A stretch of 22,867 nucleotides of DNA. It comes from Persebacter sp051008975 (GTDB taxonomy: Bacteria > Pseudomonadota > Gammaproteobacteria > Tethybacterales > Persebacteraceae). The DNA lies in assembly GCA_051008975.1 (NCBI GenBank), contig JBPCXA010000198.1, forward strand, positions 1-22,867, given 5' to 3'. Under the pieces are notes generated by a model. The model worked only from the letters and a program-made list of their open reading frames with translations, ran no database searches and was not told where the DNA came from. Within the stretch, counting starts at the first letter, position 1. Each line of letters opens with the position of its first letter. The translations under genes were made by a program, and so were the position numbers. Below are positions 15,641 through 22,755 of the stretch, piece after piece.

Positions 15641-16363
15641 ATGTCCGATCTGCTTTCGTTTGACAATGTGTCGCTGTTTTACGGGCATATCCACGCGCTG
15701 CGCGGCGTGTCTTTGCGGGTGCGCGGCGGCGAGACCGTCGCGCTGATCGGCGCCAACGGCGCCGGCAAGTCGTCCATTTTGCGCGCGATCACCGGCTTGC
15801 GGCCAATTCGGGGGGGGGGTATCTATTACGACGGCGCGCGGCTGGACGGCAGGCCGCCGGCGGAAATCGTCGCCGCCGGAATTTCAATGGCGCCGGAGGG
15901 GCGGCGCGTCTTTCCCTATATGTCGGTGAAGGACAATCTGCTGATGGGCGCGTTTACGCGCGGCGACCGCGACGAAATCGCGCGCGATTTGGAAAAGGTA
16001 TTGGAAAAATTTCCGCGCCTAAAAGAACGTTTCCGCCAGTCGGCGAACACGATGAGCGGCGGCGAACAGCAAATGCTCGTCATCGGACGGGCGTTGATGG
16101 CGCGCCCGAAACTATTGCTGCTGGACGAGCCGTCCCTCGGTATCGCGCCGAAACTCGTGCAGAGTATCGCGCGTTCCATCGTCGCCATTAACCGCGACGA
16201 CAAGGTGTCGGTCATTCTCGTGGAACAAAACTCGCGGATGGCGCTGAAAATTTCCCATCGCGCCTACGCCCTTTCGGTCGGACGCGTGATGATCGAGGGC
16301 GTCTCGGCGGAACTCCGCAACGACGACCGCATCCGCAAAATTTATCTGGGCGGCGAGGTATAA
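15641..16363 (+). CDS. ABC importer ATPase, LivF-like
   Basis: A 240-aa ATPase, the second of the pair: Walker A GANGAGKSS (37-45), signature MSGGEQQML near residue 138, Walker B LLLLDEPSLG and the LVEQN switch segment. It completes a five-component importer with the binding protein, two permeases and the LivG-like subunit. Codons 57-60 are encoded by a run of ten G (15810-15819), prone to slippage; in the given sequence the frame stays intact and the protein is full length. Its stop codon TAA lies within the TATAAT box of the racemase gene that follows. Confidence 0.93.
   Translation: MSDLLSFDNVSLFYGHIHALRGVSLRVRGGETVALIGANGAGKSSILRAITGLRPIRGGGIYYDGARLDGRPPAEIVAAGISMAPEGRRVFPYMSVKDNLLMGAFTRGDRDEIARDLEKVLEKFPRLKERFRQSANTMSGGEQQMLVIGRALMARPKLLLLDEPSLGIAPKLVQSIARSIVAINRDDKVSVILVEQNSRMALKISHRAYALSVGRVMIEGVSAELRNDDRIRKIYLGGEV
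15810..15819 (+). repeat. Homopolymer of ten G inside the LivF-like ATPase gene
   Basis: The ten-G run encodes Arg57 to Gly60. A gain or loss of one G would truncate the ATPase early. It is either a slippage-prone coding tract or a place where read errors are likely. Confidence 0.9.
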
Positions 16364-16364
16364 T
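16359..16364 (+). promoter_or_regulatory. -10 box of the racemase gene, leaderless geometry
   Basis: A perfect TATAAT overlaps the stop codon of the LivF-like gene and is followed by six bases and the GTG at 16371. No Shine-Dalgarno is present. The racemase could thus be made from a leaderless mRNA as well as by read-through. Confidence 0.5.
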
Positions 16365-16370
16365 CTCGCC

Positions 16371-17069
16371 GTGAAGATCGCGCTGATCAATCCGAATTCC
16401 ACGGCGGGAATGACCCGCAAAATCGCCGAAGTCGCGCGGCGTTTCGCCTTCCCCGGCGTCGAAATTCTGGCGGCGAATCCTCCGAATACGCCCGTCTCCA
16501 TAGAGGGGCATTACGACGAGGCGGCGAGCGTCATGGGGCTGCTGGCGGAAATTAAAAAGGCGGAGGCGGCGGGCGCGGACGGATATGTCGTCGCGTGTTT
16601 TGACGATCCCGGACTCGGCGCGTGCCGCGAAATCGTCGCCGGGCCGGTCGTCGGAATTTGCGAGGCGGCGATGCATTTCGCGTCGATGCTCGCGCCGTCC
16701 TTTTCGGTGGTGACGACCCTGCCGCGCGCCGTCCCGATTATTGAAGAACTGTCGCGCAAATACGGAATGTCGCATGTATGCAAAAAAGTGCGCGCCGCCG
16801 ACATTCCGGTACTGGCGTTGGAGGAGGAGGGCGACGCCGCCGCGCAAAAAATCGGCGACGAAATCGCCCGCGCAATCGCGGAGGACGGATGCGAATCGGT
16901 AATTTTGGGATGCGCCGGAATGGCCGATTTGGCGGCGCGACTGTCGCGGCGGCACGGATTGCCGGTGTTGGACGGCGTGGTATGCGCGCTGAAAATGTGC
17001 GAATCCCTCGTCGCCGCCGGACTCCGCACCAGCAAAATCAATTCCTACGCCCCCCCCCGAAAAAAGTAG
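16371..17069 (+). CDS. Hydantoin / Asp-Glu racemase family protein
   Basis: A 232-aa member of the Asp/Glu/hydantoin racemase family. The N-terminus INPNSTAGMT (6-15) is the hydantoin-racemase signature. Cys76 (ACFDDP) and Cys181 (LGCAGM) fall at the positions of the catalytic cysteine pair known from characterised hydantoin racemases. Allantoin racemase and maleate isomerase belong to the same family and cannot be excluded. It starts with GTG 7 nt after the upstream ATPase stop. It follows the importer directly, suggesting that the imported compound is a hydantoin, ureide or chiral amino-acid derivative; this is inference, as no hydantoinase or carbamoylase is seen. The last codons contain nine C and a run of A. 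Confidence 0.88.
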   Translation: MKIALINPNSTAGMTRKIAEVARRFAFPGVEILAANPPNTPVSIEGHYDEAASVMGLLAEIKKAEAAGADGYVVACFDDPGLGACREIVAGPVVGICEAAMHFASMLAPSFSVVTTLPRAVPIIEELSRKYGMSHVCKKVRAADIPVLALEEEGDAAAQKIGDEIARAIAEDGCESVILGCAGMADLAARLSRRHGLPVLDGVVCALKMCESLVAAGLRTSKINSYAPPRKK

Positions 17070-17078
17070 GGCGGGCGG

Positions 17079-19295
17079 TCATAGTTCCAGCCATTCCCAT
17101 TCGGGAGATTTGCGTTCTTTGATATTCGCGCCTTCGCCCGTGTATATTTTCCAACCGCGCGAATAATCGGACGGATTGGCGGGCTCGATGATGCCGCCGC
17201 GCAACCGTTTGCCGGCGTCGTTTTGTTTTTTGATGTAAGACAGCAGACCGTCGCTTTTTTCGGCGGCGGCGTCCGTGCTTTGTCCGCTTTTGGTGTCGTA
17301 TAAACCGATTTTGCCGTCCGCGAAACGGACGATAAAATCAACATAAAACGGATGCTCTTCGCCGCCTTTCGTATATGGCACGGCGAAATACATGGATTCG
17401 CTTTCGCCGTTTTTATACCACCATTTTACCTTGGCGGATTTTTCCAGCAGCTCGATAAACGCCTTTTCCGGACCCGATTCGCGTTTCGCCGCATAAAAGG
17501 GCTGCATCACCGATTTGCCCGCCTCGCGCGCCGTATAGTTGTCGCCGTAAGTGACGGATTCCGCCACCTCCCAATCGGGCGTTTTTTGCAGCGGTTCTTT
17601 TCTTTTCGCCGTTTCTTCCGCGTATTTTTCTTTCGTGTTTTCCAGTACGCGAATGAAATCCCCCTTGTTGGAATCGCTCAAAGTAATTTTGACGATTTCC
17701 GGAAAATGATCGACGACGCCCATTTCCAGGGGACCGCCGAAGAAAGCGTAAATCGCCTCCTTGACGCGCACGATGGAACGGTCGTCCGGATAATAGGGCG
17801 AAAGATTGTTGCGGGCGAAATGATCGAACGCGTCCTGCAGTTCCTCCTTGTTGTCCACGCCGATGCGCTTGTCGCCCTTGACGGTCTTGCCCGCCAGCGC
17901 GTCCGCGCTTTCCGCCTTGTAGTCGGCGATCAACAGCGTTTCTACGAGACGATCCTGCATATTAATATTTTCCCGCAGTTCGTATTTTTTCGCCGCCGCC
18001 AAAAACAGATCGACAAAACGCGGCGAAAGACGCGTTTGTTCGCGCTGCCGCAGACGATGCACGGACGGCAGGGCGACCGAATCGTACCCGTCCGCGCGGC
18101 GGGCGGAATGAACTTCCAAATAGCGGCTGTTGGAGATTTCCGGCTCCACCGCCACCCGCTCCTTGTTCGTATACACATAGCCGCGATTCAGCGTTTCATT
18201 TTTGTAATGCCCCTTGTCCGGTTCGGGCATCCGCATAATGCGCCCGAGCGTCTGCACCGAAAAAACGGCGTTCGTCCATTCGCGGAACAACACGAGAATA
18301 TGCGCGCGCGGGCAGTCCCAGCCGAGGGCGATCGCCTGTTTGAATATCATCACTTCCGCGTCGTCGTCGTTGCGGGAAATGGTCTCCAAGTTTTCCTTTT
18401 CATCGGCGAGATAAATCGCAAGTTTGCGGTTCGTTTCCGTAATGCCGTTTTGCGACAGCACATTGTCGACGAGACGCCGCACTTTCTTTTTTTGTTCGTC
18501 GCCGCCGTTGGGCAGTTGAATGCACAACAACGGATTGACATTCGCGCCCTCGGCGGCGAAAGCGGCGGCGAGTTCGACGCGGCGCGCGAGCGCCATCCGC
18601 AGCACGGCTTCGTCCAAATTGTCGGCGGTGGAAATACCGCCTGTCGAAATCGCGTTGCCGAATCCGTCGTTCAGCACGACCGATTTTTTAATCATTTCCT
18701 CCGCTTTGACATCGTCCAAATCTACGCGGACGAGCGCGTTTTCGTCTTTGAATTCGGGCGTCGCCGAAACTTCCACGGCAATATCCGCCGCGATGTCGGC
18801 GACCAATTCCTCCGATATTTCGGTTCGGGCGGCGCGATGACTTTCGTCCACGACGAGAATGATCGCGCGCCTCGCGGCGCGGGTGTTTTCCAGCACCTTG
18901 GAAAGATAAAACTCGCGCTCGTTCTCGCGGACGATAATGTTCTTTTCCTTCTGCCGGACGCCCTCCCAATTAAGAAAAAGAATCTCGCGGTCGCCGATCC
19001 ACTTGTCTCCCAATTCGGCGAAATACCGGCATTCCAGCGCGCGGGATTCCTCGTAATATTTTTTTAGTTTGTCGCGGCTCTGCGAATGCAATTTGCCGGG
19101 CGCGATCCAAATGCAGCAAAACTCCGCCTTGCGCGAATCGGCGAGACGCGCCAAAAACTCCGCCGCCATCAGCGTCTTGCCCGCGCCAGTCGGCGCGCGA
19201 AAAATCATCCGCTTGCCGCCGCTCTTGGACAGCAGATCCGCGGCGTTGCGCAGCAAATCGCCAACCGCCTTTTCCTGATAGTTCCTGAGTTTCAT
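17079..19295 (-). CDS. res: Type III restriction endonuclease subunit Res
   Basis: A 738-aa restriction subunit: an SF2 helicase/translocase with a C-terminal nuclease. N-terminal Q-like LRNYQEKAV (3-11), Walker A APTGAGKT (34-41), DESH (150-153), SATP (177-180), motif V ALGWDCPRA (about 323-331) and motif VI QTLGRIMRMP (348-357) are in order. Near the end, YVDF (Asp653) and DTKSG (Asp667, Lys669) make a PD-(D/E)xK nuclease site. It is shorter than well-studied EcoP-type Res proteins (over 900 aa), but the helicase and nuclease motifs are all present. The ATG overlaps the mod stop by 4 nt, with a G-rich stretch just upstream. It cuts DNA as a complex with Mod at unmethylated sites. It is convergent with the racemase gene, 9 nt apart. 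Confidence 0.93.
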   Translation of the reverse strand: MKLRNYQEKAVGDLLRNAADLLSKSGGKRMIFRAPTGAGKTLMAAEFLARLADSRKAEFCCIWIAPGKLHSQSRDKLKKYYEESRALECRYFAELGDKWIGDREILFLNWEGVRQKEKNIIVRENEREFYLSKVLENTRAARRAIILVVDESHRAARTEISEELVADIAADIAVEVSATPEFKDENALVRVDLDDVKAEEMIKKSVVLNDGFGNAISTGGISTADNLDEAVLRMALARRVELAAAFAAEGANVNPLLCIQLPNGGDEQKKKVRRLVDNVLSQNGITETNRKLAIYLADEKENLETISRNDDDAEVMIFKQAIALGWDCPRAHILVLFREWTNAVFSVQTLGRIMRMPEPDKGHYKNETLNRGYVYTNKERVAVEPEISNSRYLEVHSARRADGYDSVALPSVHRLRQREQTRLSPRFVDLFLAAAKKYELRENINMQDRLVETLLIADYKAESADALAGKTVKGDKRIGVDNKEELQDAFDHFARNNLSPYYPDDRSIVRVKEAIYAFFGGPLEMGVVDHFPEIVKITLSDSNKGDFIRVLENTKEKYAEETAKRKEPLQKTPDWEVAESVTYGDNYTAREAGKSVMQPFYAAKRESGPEKAFIELLEKSAKVKWWYKNGESESMYFAVPYTKGGEEHPFYVDFIVRFADGKIGLYDTKSGQSTDAAAEKSDGLLSYIKKQNDAGKRLRGGIIEPANPSDYSRGWKIYTGEGANIKERKSPEWEWLEL

Positions 19296-20953
19296 TTCGT
19301 CCCCCCGAAAATGCGGCGATACACGCGCAAAATCGCCTCCGGAATCGCGCGCGACACGATTTTACCGCGCATATCGGCGAACTCGTCCGCGAAATCGTTG
19401 TCGCCGAGCGAAAAAATGTACGCGACGAACTTGCCGTCCGTTTTTGCGGCGAATGTTTTGACGGACGGTATCGCCCTCTCGTCGTACAAAACGGCGGTAT
19501 AGCGCGCGCCGTCGCGAAAGATTTTATACGCTTTCGTCTCTTTCACCGGCGCAAAAGTATTCTCGCGGACGCAGATCATTTCCGCCGCCTTTTGCGTCAG
19601 GCGAATCTTGTCCTGGTCGGTCGGATTCTTGCGCGACGGAACGAAGGCGGTTTTGAAGTACCGCAGATTGGACGGAATGCCGGTGATGTCCGGCAAATCC
19701 TCGTGTCCTTTTATGACCGCCTTGATTCGCGGATGGCAAACTTCGCGCGCGATTCCGTTCTCGTTGTTGGTGCAGAGAATAAAACGGCGGCGACCGCCGT
19801 CCTCTTTGTTCAACAACGAGATGGCGTGACCGGTCGTGCCGGAACCGGCGAAGAAGTCCAAAACTATGGAATCCTTTTTAACGCAAAGTTTTATCGCGTC
19901 AAGAACCGAAAACAAAGATTTGGGAAAATTAAATTTCCCCGCGCCCACCATCGCGCCCAACAATCCGGTTCCAAATTTTCCGCCCGCATGATGTTTGGGG
20001 TCAGCCCAGACGGTTTTGGGCGTCCCTTTCCGCTTGATTTGGAAAATGTTTTTTCCGCGCTTCGTGTCCTTGACAATCAAGTCAATTTTGATTTTATCAA
20101 TGCTTTGTCTGGCATATCGCCATTTCCGCTCGACGCCGTTCTTAATCGGCCAGATTTCGGTGTGTGTTTCGCGTTGCACGGTTCTGTCAGCGGGATGAAA
20201 ATCGTCGTTCGGCACGTCGCCGAACCCGATTATTTCGTCGTCGCGAACAAAAATCGGATAAAAACAATTCCGCGCGTTCGTTCGCAAATAACTGTTGCCC
20301 GTGTCGTCCCGCAGAATTTCCTTACGCGGCTCCACGTCAACCTTGTTTATCCGGTTCTTGATTTTGGGAATCACGAAAATGGCGGTTTCGTGAGTGTACG
20401 AAAAGTTATCCCCCTGTACGCCTTGGGGATTATGCACGATGGATACGCTGGTCAACGCGCGCGGATAAAACAATTCTTCAACAAGCAACTCCAATCTGCT
20501 CCTTTCATTTTCATCAATTGTGCAAATCAGTACGCCATCCTCTTTCAGCAAATTTTTGGCGAGCGCGAGGCGGTTCGCCATCATAGAGAGCCACTTGCTG
20601 TGGCGATAGCCGTCGTTTTTGTCGACGAAATCGTTGTTATATTTCCAATCTTTCGCGCCGGTGTTGTACGGCGGATCGATATAAATGACGTCAATTTTCC
20701 CGGCGTGGGTGTAGTTCAACACCGAGAGGGCGTGGTAGTTGTCGCCCTCTATCAGCAGATTCGTCGGGGCGTCCCCGTCGGCGGCGATCGCCAAACTTTT
20801 GACCTCCTCCAAAACGGGGAGTTCGCTGCGGCAGCGGTCGACGACCTCCTCCGGCTTGTCCTCCCAGACGAGTCCGAATTTTTTACGCCGCCGGAGCGAT
20901 TCAATTTCCGCTATCAGCGTCTCTTTGTCCCAGTCCCGATAATCCTTCGCCAT
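19292..20953 (-). CDS. mod: Type III DNA methyltransferase subunit Mod
   Basis: A 553-aa beta-class adenine-type methyltransferase. DPPYNTG (93-99) comes before the AdoMet-binding DFFAGSGTTGHA (366-377), the motif order of type III Mod proteins. The region between (about 160-350) should include the target-recognition part, which sets the unknown site. I started at the ATG at 20953, with a strong AGGGAGGA ribosome site just upstream; the open frame to 21031 has no family character and would pass through the promoter. Mod methylates alone and is required for Res cleavage. Repeat tracts that make many mod genes phase-variable are not visible. Confidence 0.95.
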   Translation of the reverse strand: MAKDYRDWDKETLIAEIESLRRRKKFGLVWEDKPEEVVDRCRSELPVLEEVKSLAIAADGDAPTNLLIEGDNYHALSVLNYTHAGKIDVIYIDPPYNTGAKDWKYNNDFVDKNDGYRHSKWLSMMANRLALAKNLLKEDGVLICTIDENERSRLELLVEELFYPRALTSVSIVHNPQGVQGDNFSYTHETAIFVIPKIKNRINKVDVEPRKEILRDDTGNSYLRTNARNCFYPIFVRDDEIIGFGDVPNDDFHPADRTVQRETHTEIWPIKNGVERKWRYARQSIDKIKIDLIVKDTKRGKNIFQIKRKGTPKTVWADPKHHAGGKFGTGLLGAMVGAGKFNFPKSLFSVLDAIKLCVKKDSIVLDFFAGSGTTGHAISLLNKEDGGRRRFILCTNNENGIAREVCHPRIKAVIKGHEDLPDITGIPSNLRYFKTAFVPSRKNPTDQDKIRLTQKAAEMICVRENTFAPVKETKAYKIFRDGARYTAVLYDERAIPSVKTFAAKTDGKFVAYIFSLGDNDFADEFADMRGKIVSRAIPEAILRVYRRIFGGTK

Positions 20954-20984
20954 AGATTCCTCCCTGATTCCCGTCTGCAATGGA

Positions 20985-21013
20985 ATTATACAAAATTCCC
21001 CCCCGAATTCCAA
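20985..21013 (-). promoter_or_regulatory. Promoter of the mod-res operon
   Basis: On the minus strand TTGGAA (21013-21008) and TATAAT (20990-20985) are separated by 17 nt. A start near 20978 gives a leader of about 25 nt with the AGGGAGGA site. The promoter lies between the FRG-TPR gene and mod, so R-M expression need not depend on the upstream pair. Confidence 0.75.
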
Positions 21014-21049
21014 ACTCCCCCAAAAACACAACCGCCCCCGCCGCCAAAA

Positions 21050-22294
21050 TCACTCCCCGCCGCCGCTTTCGCCGCCGCTCTTTTTCGCACCGCCGCCGCC
21101 GTCCTTCAACGCATCCGGAATAATAAACCGCGAATCCTCCGGCGAAATCTCTTTCGCCCGCCGCATATCCGCCAACGCCCCCGCCTTGTCGCCCAAAGCA
21201 AATTTGGCGATTCCGCGACCATAAAATGCGGGCGCATGCTGCGGATTAAGGCGGATGATTTTGTTGAGATCCTCAATGGCGGCGGGGTAGTCGCCTTCAA
21301 TAAATTTGACGAGTCCGAGATAAAGATGCGCGTTCGCATTTTTATTGTCAATATTGACGGATTCGTTAAAATCCGCACGCGCACCTTTATAATCTTTAAG
21401 CATGAGTTTGGACCAGCCGCGGTCAAAGTAAGCGGCTTTGTACGGCTCTTCATTTTCCAGGGCGAGATCATAATACGCAATGGCGCGCTCGTGTTTTTCG
21501 GCGGCGGCGTTTTCGCGCCCCAACTCAAAATAATTCTTCGCCGTCCGGTGCGGCGGATTATCGTGCGCGTTAAGACGGGCGAAGCCGTCAAAATCGCAAA
21601 AAAGCGATTCGTCCGAAATGCCGTGTCGCCGCAACTCGTCTATGATCGCCGCTTTCTTTTCATGTGCGATCAGACAGATATGGCGATTGTCGTTTATCGG
21701 CAACTCCGGTTTTCCGAAAACAAAAACCGACCGCTGGGCGGTAATTCTGCGGTTCTGATGATGCGGCTCCCAAATCCAGAATGTATCGACGGGATTACCT
21801 TTTTTGTTTTTCGGCGACAACCAAAAATCAATTTTCTTTTCCAGATAGCCCGACTGTATCTTTTTATACTGTTCGCCGTCGACCGCATTGATGGCGACTA
21901 CTTTGCCGTCGGCAGAGGATTCCGACTTCGGCCGGCAAGCGAACCACAGCGCGACAAGCGGCATTTTCGTAAAATCTATGAGGCAGGTCGCCGCGCCATA
22001 ATGCTGCAATTCCGCCAGTAATTCCAAATCGGACATCAGCGCGCCGCCGGATTTTTGCCGGTGCCCGCGCATTTCCGCCTCGTTCAGAAGTTGCAGCACC
22101 TCCTGCGTGAATTCTTTACGCGACATTTTCGCGTCTTCTTCGTGTCGCAGACGCCGTTTCAGAGAAGACGATATTTTTCGCTTCGCTTCGGACAAGCCGC
22201 GATACAGCATATTGCGTCCGCCGCCGTGCGTTTGGACCCACTCCCAAAATTCGGAGACGGAGCCGATGCGGGGCGGGGAAGCGGATTTTGCCAC
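21050..22294 (-). CDS. FRG-domain protein with C-terminal TPR repeats
   Basis: A 414-aa protein. Residues about 12-195 match the FRG domain: YRGLSE (31-36), LQHYGAATCLIDFT (96-109), ALWFA (115-119) and NRRITAQRSVFVF (181-193). After a linker (about 205-250) come four TPR units (about 253-286, 287-320, 321-354, 355-388) and a Gly/Ser/Lys tail. FRG is a domain of unknown activity that I associate with mobile and defence neighbourhoods. TPRs bind peptides or partner proteins. No signal peptide or membrane segment is seen, so it should be cytoplasmic. It starts with GTG, 10 nt after AGGAGG, which lies inside the last codons of the 90-aa gene, so the two are probably translationally coupled. The mod-res operon lies downstream. 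The function is unknown; defence is inferred. Confidence 0.88.
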   Translation of the reverse strand: MAKSASPPRIGSVSEFWEWVQTHGGGRNMLYRGLSEAKRKISSSLKRRLRHEEDAKMSRKEFTQEVLQLLNEAEMRGHRQKSGGALMSDLELLAELQHYGAATCLIDFTKMPLVALWFACRPKSESSADGKVVAINAVDGEQYKKIQSGYLEKKIDFWLSPKNKKGNPVDTFWIWEPHHQNRRITAQRSVFVFGKPELPINDNRHICLIAHEKKAAIIDELRRHGISDESLFCDFDGFARLNAHDNPPHRTAKNYFELGRENAAAEKHERAIAYYDLALENEEPYKAAYFDRGWSKLMLKDYKGARADFNESVNIDNKNANAHLYLGLVKFIEGDYPAAIEDLNKIIRLNPQHAPAFYGRGIAKFALGDKAGALADMRRAKEISPEDSRFIIPDALKDGGGGAKKSGGESGGGE

Positions 22295-22299
22295 GGCGA

Positions 22300-22572
22300 T
22301 TAGTCCTCCTGCTGCACTCTGCCGGGCAACATCGCATCTATCAATTCGGCGGGCGTCATTTCCACCATTATCGGCTCGATGCGGGAAAGGACGCCGTCAC
22401 CGGTTTTGTAGGCGAGAATTTGGGGCGGGGCGGACGGCGTATTCGGAGTGCGGACGGTGCGGCGCACCATATCCACAATATCCTCGTGCGACAGCGAAAA
22501 ATCGGTTTGGGGCGCGATAAAATCGTCCAAATCCGGCGTTTGGGAACCCGGCAAAACATCTTTCGTTTTCAT
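22300..22572 (-). CDS. 90-aa protein of unknown function, paired with the FRG-TPR gene
   Basis: I do not recognise this 90-aa protein. It is acidic (15 Asp/Glu against 8 Lys/Arg) with no signal peptide or membrane segment. A helical segment SHEDIVDMVRRTVR (28-41) is followed by a Pro-rich linker (43-50) and a second part with IMVEMTPAELIDAML (68-82). I chose the ATG at 22572, preceded by AAGGAG with about 8 nt spacing; the frame is open upstream to 22809, but that part has unusual composition and crosses the rpsP promoter. It ends 5 nt before the FRG-TPR start, and the ribosome site of that gene lies in its last codons. It could be a regulator, an antitoxin-like partner or a scaffold. Confidence 0.78.
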   Translation of the reverse strand: MKTKDVLPGSQTPDLDDFIAPQTDFSLSHEDIVDMVRRTVRTPNTPSAPPQILAYKTGDGVLSRIEPIMVEMTPAELIDAMLPGRVQQED

Positions 22573-22606
22573 CCTGAATCTCCTTTTCAGATTGTCGTTG
22601 AGGTGC

Positions 22607-22612
22607 ATTATG
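22607..22612 (-). promoter_or_regulatory. Candidate -10 box of the 90-aa/FRG-TPR pair
   Basis: CATAAT on the minus strand lies about 35 nt before the ATG at 22572, giving a leader of about 28 nt. No convincing -35 at 17 nt; a TTGCCG sits at about 19 nt spacing. Confidence 0.4.
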
Positions 22613-22684
22613 CCACAATTTAAGACAAAATCGGCAAAAAAATATCGGCGGGGGGCGAAATTATTTTTGTTTTTTTGCGAATTT

Positions 22685-22715
22685 TTGGACAAAAATCTTC
22701 GGGATCGGGTATAAT
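22685..22715 (+). promoter_or_regulatory. Promoter of rpsP
   Basis: TTGGAC (22685-22690), or TGGACA one base later, is followed by TATAAT (22710-22715) at 18-19 nt spacing. A start near 22722 gives a 34-nt leader with a GGAG ribosome site 8 nt before the ATG. The 183-nt gap between the divergent genes holds only these promoters and A/T-rich tracts. Confidence 0.65.
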
Positions 22716-22755
22716 TTGCGCATTCCGCGCGTTGGCGGGGGTTGGAGTTTGATTT

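Noticed and set aside
19292..20953. Simple repeats making mod phase-variable
   Set aside because: I looked for tandem tetra- or pentanucleotides and long homopolymers in mod and its leader and found none.
19592..22021. An 809-aa plus-strand open frame across mod and the FRG-TPR gene
   Set aside because: It is the antisense of genes with clear catalytic and repeat motifs, crosses their intergenic promoter region and shows no recognisable domain.
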